Assembly: GCA_030268105.1 (NCBI GenBank)
Contig: BSDZ01000079.1
Location: 4,183,501-4,247,500, forward strand
Direction: 5' to 3'
From: Volvox africanus
Lineage: Eukaryota; Chlorophyta; Chlorophyceae; Chlamydomonadales; Volvocaceae
Length of the DNA: 64,000 nt
The position numbers and the translations under genes were made by a program. The notes below the pieces were generated by a model, which saw only the letters and a program-made list of their open reading frames with translations, ran no database searches and had not been told where the DNA came from. The stretch's first letter is position 1; every line of letters begins with the position of its first letter. Below are positions 56,286 through 64,000 of the stretch, piece by piece.

Positions 56286-57297
56286 GGGTCCTGACGACGT
56301 AGACACCCCCCATAGCCTTGCTGTGGGAGAATGGGAGATTGTTTTTTGGGCAAGGCGCTTTAGTTTGCGTAAGGTTTGTGCGAGTTTGTGTGAACTACAA
56401 GTTCACTTGTGTGAACTTCGTAAGCATGTGTCTTCGTAAAATCGCCGCATAGGAGGGATGCAGAATCCGCGCTTCCATTTGCCTATCTACGTAAGCTGAC
56501 TGGGCGCGGCACTACTGATAAGGAGGAACACTACTGGTACATCAATACGGCCGGCAAGGCCTAGGCAATGGGGCGGCGACAAGAAGGGCGATCATAGGGC
56601 GATCATAGTTTCAGTAGATCGGAACGGTTGAGCCTGCCGGCCCGCTGGGGTCCGTAAGATATCACATTCGACGAAAGCACTCGCCCGGGTCAATCTACGG
56701 ATGCGATAGTTACCAATCGATGTCAGTCGGGTATGGTACTTATGTGGGCATGAGCTTCCTTTTCCTTGGGAATATAATGCGCACATGGCATGGTGCCAGA
56801 CAAACAATAATATGGCAACTGCGAGTGCTCTATAAAAATGTTTCCTTATCGACAATGAGCCTCTCCACACGGTGTCACGTTTATTAGGGACAGGCCATAA
56901 GTAACACCATGCATGTCCCTGGCTACTCAGGATGTACGGCAGCTCACACTGGCCCTTGCTGGCCTTCGCGCCGCATGCACATGCTGGATAACAACCCAGC
57001 AGGCCATAAACTCAACATCTCACACACAGAGACAACGTAGGAAGCGTTACAGTAACACTTTATGATAGCCATCAAGTACATCTGCCAGCTGCTACTGACA
57101 ACTTTACAGTACTGGACGGTGTTATGGGTGCCAAAGTAGGTAATGCTGCAATGCGTGGTATCCACCCCAAATCTTGATACCTAGTCCACCACCATCTAAG
57201 CAGGAACTCACCACATTGACAAGAGCCGTGTATCAAGTTGCTCCGGTTTTGCACAGCCGCACCCATGCTATTTGTTACAATGAGTACGGCAGGTATT
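56286..57297. other. Intergenic region, nothing recognised
   Basis: This lies between the convergent stops of the low-complexity gene (plus) and the gene fragment at 57,298 (minus). A near-repeat of GTGTGAACT is seen at about 56,385-56,415. No coding frame with good splice context was found. Confidence 0.4.
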
Positions 57298-57828
57298 CTA
57301 TTTCAGCATGCTTTGTAGTGATGGCAGTACGTAACTCCTGCCTGCCAGATTCCAAGGCCCTACCTACAGTAAGACTGCCAACACTGAATAGGAATTGGCG
57401 AGCGATAAAGTAAAAGCCAGGTTCGGCTGCAGTAGCCATCGACAAGGAATACCCCATGTGGATTATCCCTGACTCACTTGGCTCCTGGAGCATGAATGAG
57501 GGGCCCCAGGCCCCCCTCCCCTCAACCCCCTTTCCTGCATACCCGGAGTGCCGCAAACCAGCAACCTTCCCCTACATACCGTCCTCCCCATCATCCTCAC
57601 CACCAGCACCATCACCCTCGCCACCATCCGTATCAGCATAAGCGTCACCGCCACCACCACCATACAACTCGAACACAACTTCAGGCGCCCCCTCCGCCAT
57701 CCGACGCACACTATCAGGTGCAGCAGAGCGGACGTCGGCGTCGTTGTGAAGGTACGAAACCTGAGAGCGTAAGACACAGGGATGGCGCTTACATATGCGG
57801 GCGGGAGGGGGCACGGTGCAGAAGCAAG
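57298..57828 (-). CDS. 3' exons of an unidentified gene
   Basis: Five small exons keep frame: 57793-57828, 57580-57760, 57478-57534, 57364-57426 and 57298-57341 (stop TAG). The longest encodes NDADVRSAAPDSVRRMAEG, then EVVFELYGG followed by a Gly/Asp/Glu-rich acidic tail. The last exons encode a hydrophobic segment (GFYFIARQFLFSVGSLTVG) and the C-terminus YVLPSLQSMLK. No family was recognised. Upstream exons were not found: the dispersed repeat at 57,919 and retroelement debris from 58.7 kb lie where they would be expected, so the gene may be disrupted. GT-AG signals are good, but the exons are short, so moderate confidence only. Confidence 0.45.
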
Positions 57829-57918
57829 CTGTACGGTAGTAGAGAAGTCTCATACAAGGACCAAGGTATTGAAAGCTTGGATATAATAAAGCCAAACTCC
57901 ATCCATACACCTCCGACT

Positions 57919-58115
57919 TGCGAGCCGACCAGGAGTGGGGTTGAGACCGCCGTTGATCCGGCAGATTCCAATGGATGCTGGCGGTGGGTGCGAACCACCT
58001 ACCTATCGGAAAATCACTGGTTTCGGAGCAGTCAACATCCCTAGGGTTGAACGGATGAGGGTGCCCCGCAATACAGGGGACTACCAGGTAGTGGCCACGG
58101 GTGAAGCCACCACCC
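57919..58115 (-). repeat. Dispersed repeat family, copy C
   Basis: Same orientation as copy A, opposite to copy B, and more diverged than the A/B pair in the middle (GGAAAATCACTGGTTTCGGAG region). It ends near GCCACGGGTGAAGC, followed by a T run and AT-rich sequence. Confidence 0.75.
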
Positions 58116-58699
58116 CCTTTTTTCACACATGTATTTATTTACATACGCACATGCGTACATATATTTATATTTTTTTATTAATAATATTATAAGTATTCCG
58201 CCAAACCAAACTGGCACATTAATCAGTTCTACTGTCAAACACGAGTGGGTTTCGGGGCCTCGCTGTTATTGGATCCTCTCTGCTCATTGATATGTGGATT
58301 AGGGCTCAGACGCGAATGTGATAATGTGATTATGTGAATGAGATCACAGGCCTGAGCCATGCGAGTCCCAGTGCCAGCACCGGCAAGTAGCTTCGCACCC
58401 TATCCAAAGCTCAATACACCTGTAGTAATTGAGAGCCGCAAAGGCGCACGAGAAGCTGAGAAGGTGCTTCTGCACCGTTATATCGTATTAGTATTTGCCG
58501 TACATGTATGACTGCTACATACATCCATTAACGAGCAAAAGCGCACATTCACCTAGGTAGGCCGTCCCAAGCCAGCCCCAGCGCTCTTCACCTTGTTTTG
58601 TTCTGATGTGTGGAAGTGACACAACATGAAAAGTATAGAAAGTATACCAAAACACATAACGGGTATACGAAGGAAAAGACATAACACACAAACTGGTGG

Positions 58700-59770
58700 C
58701 AGTGAGAACCACCGGTTAGGCAGGACACTATGTCCTTGGAAGTTCCTGGATCGACTTCGCCAAGAATGTTAAAATCCCTCGGCTGGTTGAGGGTGCATGT
58801 ACTGGGTCGTATGCAGGTCGATGCGCCACCACCTGGCACTTGTATGGCCTTAACTTACCATCTGGGCCTCGATCCTGTAGTGCAGCATTTGTACGGCAGA
58901 GTAATGTGGATGGTTAAACGGCAGCGTCTTTGCTACGGCACGTGGACGACATGGGCACACAGGCGCAGTTCCAGAGACTCCAAATGGCTCGGGATTCTGC
59001 GTGCGGGTTATGCATTCTTGGCTCATCCAATTACTATGTGCCACAAGACGATTTGTCGGGGGGGGGGATGGGGTTAAAAAAGAAACACCCCCCACCTCCC
59101 CCGTGCCGCTGCCCTGCCGATACAAAATTACATCATGGATAAAGTTGGTCGATAAAGTACTCTGTCCATCAAGAGGCTGTAGGACCGAATTCGATCTCAC
59201 GGGCAAGGCGTAATGTAGGCTGTGAAGGCCGGGGACGTGCGTATGGGGTACGCAGCGTTGGTTGGAAACCGCTGCTTTTGGAGATCTGGAGACTTTCCTT
59301 TTTCCTGCCAAGATGCTGCAGCCGAGTGACGGTAATCGGGCTGAACTTCTTTGGGGAACTTGTGAAATTCCATGAATGGCTGAAGTCGATATGTCCTTTG
59401 CTCACCTTCAGTGGTTGATCTAGCATATGAAACCTTCTTGATGTATCCTGGCCTTCACTAACCAGCTCAAAGATTTTGCCATAGATGTCGCTTTTGTCGC
59501 AAGTTGGCCGGAGACTTGGGTCTGGGGACAGAGGCTATTGAGATTCGGACGGATTCCCAGGGGGCGATCAGCATTGGGAACAACCCGGTAACGAAGGTTC
59601 GTTCTAAGCACATCGATGTGCAACATCACCTAGTACGGGAGCAAGTCTCGCGGAAGGAAGTTGCCTTGTCTCACTGTTCGTCGGAGGATATGGTAGCAAA
59701 TGTGCTAACTTAAGCACTTGGAGAAATCAAATTCAGGAAGTGGCTTGTGGCCATGGGGTTGGCTGGGTAA
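58700..59770 (+). mobile_element. Ty1/copia retrotransposon remnant (RNase H end)
   Basis: 59,486-59,770 reads RKLAGDLGLG, IRTDSQGAISIGNNP, HIDVQHHLVREQV and SSEDMVANVLT, then ALGEIKFRKWLVAMGLAG: the C-terminal RNase H end of a Ty1/copia polyprotein. An in-frame TAA at 59,711 sits where the family has Lys in its LTKAL motif, so the copy is dead. Upstream sequence from about 58.7 kb has no long matching frame, and the rest of pol is deleted or badly decayed. No LTR pair was identified. Confidence 0.8.
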
Positions 59771-59902
59771 GCATTCGGATCTGGTGTTCCTGCCTTTCAA
59801 TATGGAGCTGTTCGCTCCGGGTGAGGGCGGGTCGAGCCGCTTCCTGGGCCCCCCTCAGTGGCAGGTGGTGGCGGTACGAGTGCAGTGGTAGACTGGTAGC
59901 TC

Positions 59903-61066
59903 ATGCGCGGCACGCAGGGGGCAGCTGCCCCAGTGCCCCGCTATGCGTTGGACTTGCATGCGGCGGCTGCCCCTCTGGTGGTCACCGGTTTGCTGGTAGA
60001 ACATCTGCAAGCTGCGGCTCCTGGTCGGGATCCCTCCTTGCGCCTGGAGCAGATCGCCACAGTCTTTATGGCGCGCGTCGGTACCAAGACTTGGCAGTCT
60101 TATCCCTCTCATTTTTCAGCGTTCGTGCGTTTTCGTATCAGGGAGGGTGTAGAGTTCTTGCCTGCCTCCCGTTACACCGGGTTGTTGTGGGCGCAGTTCC
60201 TTGCCGCCAGGGGGACTGTGCAGGCGCGCACCACGCAACCTTATTTTAGCGCAGTCAATACGGTGAGTGATTTGTTGGGCTTTCCTAAGCCGTGTGATGG
60301 AGACAATGTGCTTTTGTCAGCGTTTTGCAAGGGTTGGGAACAGTTGCAAGTCTCGCTGACCCTGTCCTTCACCCTGATTCTCGCCTTCAGTGCCGCAGAT
60401 GTGTGGGCCTTATATGAGCGGCTCCCGTCGGTGCCAGTCACGTCCGGTCTGTTTGTCCCTCTCCTGTTCGTTGTTTTTTTTTCGTGCTGGGTTTCTGTCT
60501 GTTTCTCCGCCCGGACTCCCTGCTGTCCGTCGTTTGGGCGCGTGTGTCAGTCGCAGACGGAGAATCAACCTTCCAGTACAAGCCCCTGCACTGGAAAGGC
60601 CGCTTCGTCGCGCCCGAGTTAGCCCCGGTGTTGCAGTTCCCATTGGGCAATCTTCCACACCTACGGGTGGCTCTTTTGCAGTGGTTCGCGCAGGATGCGT
60701 CGCGCCTCTAGCCGGTGCGCCAGACGACGCAAGGGCTGAACGTTGGTTCGATTATGTTTTGTCGCAGAGCGGTTTAGAGCGGCTGCGGTCCGTGCACACC
60801 CTGTACAGCCTGTGTCGCGGCGGTGCTTCAGCTGCCCGCGCGGCGGGGTGCCCCAAGATATCATTGAGGCCTTTGGCGGCGGGGCCGCTGGTTCCTCGGT
60901 GTTGTGGGAGCACTACCTCGACTTGGGGGCTCGTGGCTGCCCGTATATGTTGGCGTTTTTTGGCCCTCTCACGGCCCTGTGCGTCGCGTCAGTGGCTGGT
61001 CAATACTTCCACCACAAAGAGGGGGTTTCTCTTCTTTTGGCAACAGCTAATGCGGGCTATGCGTAG
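59903..61066 (+). pseudogene. Decayed tyrosine recombinase (DIRS-like element)
   Basis: 59,903 to about 60,410 encodes an intact core-binding region (KTWQSYPSHFSAFVRFR ... YTGLLWAQFLAARG). The catalytic part continues in other frames: FLRPDSLLSVVW with the first catalytic Arg (about 60,490-60,530), TLYSLCRGGASAARAAG (about 60,800-60,850) and SSVLWEHYLDLGARG with the nucleophile Tyr (about 60,893-60,935). At least three frame changes occur. In the central box the expected catalytic His and the following Arg are replaced by Tyr and Cys, each explainable as a C-to-T change. DIRS-type elements use such recombinases for integration. No reverse transcriptase of the same element is seen, and it directly abuts the copia remnant. 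Confidence 0.75.
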
Positions 61067-61853
61067 CTTAAGCCGGATTAGCTAAGATACAGGGCCTTAC
61101 GGCCGTTGAGTGGTACGACTTGAGGCTGGCGATCCGTTTGCTAAGGATCGCTGTAAGTAGCGCTTGCTGGCAATATTGTTCATCTTGTTTTTGTTGTTCA
61201 GCTCGCGCCCCGCCCTCCCACCCGGGAGGTCGTGTTGCCTTTCTGTCTGTCGTATGTATTCTTTCCTTTGGTTCAGATCAACCTTTCTTCGGTCAGGCCT
61301 TAGAGCACAGCCGAACTCTGTAACAGAAATGGCAACAGTTTCGTAGCATGAGCTTATGTGCTATACATTTCATGTGTTGACTGGATCATGTCCTCCATTC
61401 TCTACAATTGTTGAACCACATCCATCGTCATCAAATTTGAATTTTGATGCAATTTGACTTCCGACCAACCGGTCCTGCCTACCTGCTGCGAAAAAGAACA
61501 TTGCAAACAATCAGCCGACGGCGGGTACTGTACACACACACACATATACATATGTATATATATGTGTATGCATATATATGTATATGTATATGTAACAATA
61601 ATAATAATGTATTATAATGTATGTATGCGTTTTTGAACAGAGTTGTATGACTGGAGGCAGGTAGGTCAGGTCAACATCAGCACCAGCAAAAGCAGTATTA
61701 ATCTTCTTGTGATTGGACTAGGTACGTAGGCCATATATGCACGGATAGGTGAAGCCAAGAACCAGTGCTCATATCCGCCCCTCTATCAAGGAACTAATCA
61801 TGTCAGGGCGGAGCTTCTCAGCCATCAAAACGCTTTACATACATATTGTGCGT
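61067..61853. other. Intergenic region with TA/CA microsatellite
   Basis: This follows the recombinase remnant and may contain its 3' flank (plus-strand frame to about 61,323, no motif). A composite (CA)n/(TATATG)n/(TAA)n microsatellite lies at about 61,530-61,620. No gene is seen before the stop of the cysteine-rich gene at 61,854. Confidence 0.45.
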
Positions 61854-64000
61854 TCATATGCAAACGGAGATTGCAGGCAGCGGGACCAAATCACAAATAT
61901 ACACCTCCAACCCCGACATATATCCACAGAAAGCCATGATCTGGTCCACAGAACCCGAATACCACAATGAACAAGTTCCATAAATGGAAGCCGCACATTC
62001 ATCACTTGGATAGTTGAATTGATCCTTCAGTTCTGAGATGACTTTGTTAATTTGATCACAGCCCGCTTGGGATGTGGCCCACACGACATCGTTGCACATG
62101 ATGGGATAGCTACTGGGAACCTTGCCAAAGCAAAGGTATCCACTTGTAGAGTATCCATTAGCACATTTAGGGATGCATATCCCAAACTCTTCATCATAGC
62201 CGATGTCGCAGGGAGGAAAGATGAAGTAACCATCTTTGCGGTTATAGGCACGTCGAAGGCAGAAAGAACTTGCATCTGTATGTACATGTAAGCGGGTGGT
62301 CATGCATAGGGACCAAACCCCAATTGGGGATCGTTAGCTGGGATTTAAAACCAAGATGTGCAAGCACTTTATGGATCAAACTTTCAGATACATACTCGTA
62401 CAGTGAGAATCATTGCAGTTAATAAGCACTGGTGATGAAAGATGGATGGCTGCCCACTCCAAACAATTACCAGCCATCGATATGCAGCAGGTGATGAACG
62501 ACTCAACATAAATGTTGGCGTCCTGCAAGCCAGCATAACTGGCCTCTAATCAACTTCTCGTGCCTAAAATCAACCCTTTTAACATCTTTTGCTTCCCAAT
62601 TTACCTGGTGGTGATAATGGTGATGGTGGTGGTGGTGATGGTGGTGGTGGTGGTCGTGGTGGTGGTGGTCGTGGTGGTGGTGGTGGTGGTGATGGGGGTC
62701 GTGGTGATGGGGGTCGTGGTGATGGTGATGGTGGTGGTGGTGATGGTGGTGGTGGTGGTGGTCGTGGTGGTGGTGGTCGTGGTGATAGGGGTCGTGGTGA
62801 TGGGGGTCGTGATGGTGGTGATGGTGGTGGTGGTGGTCGTGGTGATGGGGGTCGTGATGGTGGTGATGGTGGTGGTGGTGGTCGTGGTGATGGGGGTCGT
62901 GGAGATGGGGGTCGTGGTGATGATGATGATGGTGATGGTGGTGATGCCAGAAGCGGTTTAGGTGGTGGTAAAGGGCGTGGTAAAGGAGGTCGTGGTGGCG
63001 ATGGTGATGGTGGTGGTGGTGATGGGGGTCCACTTGCCTGCGACCAGCAGTGTTGGAATGCACCAGCCAGAAACATACTAAGGCAGGATGGTGTACTATT
63101 GCACGTGCTTCATTCCGTGCACCGATCATGCATGTGAGGAAGACCCAGTATTATTAGGCAGCCGCCTCACGGCCATCAGTTGCATGATGAAATGATTTTC
63201 AGTTGGAAACGTAATTAACTGGTTAGGTACATTATTCTGGATTATGACAACCTGAAAAGTAAGGTGGTGTTTAGTAGCTGTCTTAGAAAATATTGCGGCA
63301 GACAAAACCACTCAATAGTACGCACTCAATAGTACGCACTCAATAAAAAATATATAGACGAATAATAACATGAGGGTGAGGCGGCGTTCGGAATAATGAA
63401 GGTCGTGATGTGGATGAAGGTTGCCGCCGCCGGATGCATGAGGATCGGCGACAGACTGGTGCAAACAGCCCCAAATGTGGTGAAAACATCCCCCAATCAA
63501 TGTCGTACAGTATGGCCTTAACATAATCTGTACATATGCACTACAGCGCAATGGCAACATTTATGAGGCCTGTTCAGCAACCACCTACGATGACATAGAC
63601 GGGTCACTTGTACAGACAATTATGAGCAACCTGACTATTCCCAACTGCCACATACAAACTCTCACTCCAATGCTGGTGGTGGTGGTGGTGGTTATACCTT
63701 AAATACCACAACGAGCAAATACTTGTTGATGCACGCAACTGTGCAGCGTTAGGCAGGTAGGTAATACGGTTGGGGATGCGGTATAGGAAATAGGATAGGA
63801 AAGTGGGTATGAAGATACCCACCCTGAAGCAGACTTTATCCACAAATGTGCTTGGATTTGTAGGTCCACAAACGCCAGTCAGTGGATTCAGCTTCAAGTA
63901 GCAGTAGTTGCCATCCGTGTGAACAAAGAACTCGCATCTTGAGTCTTGACTGCATGCATTACTGCAACTCTGTAGACTGATGTTTGTGGCAAAGGAAGGA
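61854..64000 (-). CDS. Cysteine-rich extracellular-type protein with PAN/Apple-like segment, 5' end beyond right edge
   Basis: Exons keep frame: 63823-64000 (partial), 63145-63251, 62605-63077, 62396-62545, 61854-62275 (stop TGA). The first exon has CSNACSQDSRCEFFVHTDGN followed by YCYLKLNP, which matches the cysteine spacing of PAN/Apple adhesion domains. The third is a repeat-encoded linker of PPSPRPP type typical of volvocine hydroxyproline-rich wall and matrix proteins. The last two exons carry about 20 cysteines (FITCCISMAGNC, FGICIPKCANGYSTSGYLC, DECAASIYGTC). This layout suggests a secreted or surface protein of the extracellular matrix; the signal peptide would lie outside the window. 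The linker exon can also be entered in a His-rich frame with compatible phases at both ends (62605-63037 and 62396-62522). Confidence 0.7.
62605..63037. repeat. Trinucleotide-periodic GGT/GGTGAT coding minisatellite
   Basis: On the plus strand, GGTGGTGGTGAT, GGTCGTGGTGAT and GGGGTCGTGGTGAT units repeat for about 400 bases. On the coding (minus) strand the same DNA reads Pro/Ser/Arg, His/Asp/Pro or Thr/Ile/Pro depending on frame, and all are open. It forms most of the linker exon of the cysteine-rich gene. Confidence 0.9.

Noticed and set aside
58842..59080. Reverse-transcriptase-like HVDDMG motif
   Set aside because: A single short match, with no supporting RT motifs in the same frame before or after it. 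Insufficient to call an RT domain.

Overview
The window is eukaryotic nuclear DNA, most likely from a volvocine green alga (Chlorophyceae, Volvox/Chlamydomonas group); I cannot name the species. The grounds are small GC-rich exons cut by many short GT-AG introns, long Ala/Gly/Gln-rich low-complexity protein segments, a Pro-Ser-Arg type extracellular linker, plant-type dihydropyrimidinase sequence, and very many microsatellites and retroelement remnants. Intergenic DNA and introns are much more AT-rich than exons. No bacterial operons, CRISPR arrays, rRNA genes or convincing tRNA genes were seen.

Layout. 1-10,812 (minus): a long gene, cut by the left edge, with an unrecognised N-terminal part and a coiled-coil C-terminal part. 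10,813-13,458: intergenic. 13,459-19,178 (minus): a complete 14-exon dihydropyrimidinase gene, the best-identified gene here. 19,668-28,485 (plus): a 13-exon gene for a large acidic protein that resembles Claspin/Mrc1, divergent from dihydropyrimidinase. 29,932-46,682 (minus): a 30-exon gene for an 1,817-residue protein with an acidic/helical N-terminal half and WD-like beta-propeller blades, convergent with the Claspin-like gene. 47,704-50,494 (plus): a TPR co-chaperone-like protein whose ends resemble KIAA1143/DUF4604. 52,165-56,285 (plus): a 1,286-residue low-complexity protein. 57,298-57,828 (minus): the 3' end of an unidentified gene. 58.7-61.1 kb: a retroelement graveyard with a Ty1/copia RNase H remnant followed by a decayed tyrosine recombinase. 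61,854-64,000 (minus, cut by the right edge): a cysteine-rich extracellular-type protein with a PAN/Apple-like segment and a repeat-encoded linker.

The exon chains were built by hand from splice consensus and phase continuity. For dihydropyrimidinase (491 aa), the Claspin-like protein (1,511 aa), the WD protein (1,817 aa) and the TPR protein (338 aa) every junction keeps frame, which is strong internal support. The 5' half of the leftmost gene and the N-termini of several others are only partly resolved.

The genes do not form one pathway: pyrimidine catabolism, a probable replication-checkpoint mediator, a probable chaperone adaptor and an extracellular-matrix type protein are simple neighbours. 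The most unusual observations are the linker of the right-edge gene, which can be read as either a Pro-rich or a His-rich in-frame exon; the TPR module inserted between KIAA1143-like ends; a 57-bp near-perfect inverted repeat that contains a coiled-coil-like coding segment; a duplicated terminal exon piece inside an intron of the same WD gene; and an overabundant palindromic 12-mer.
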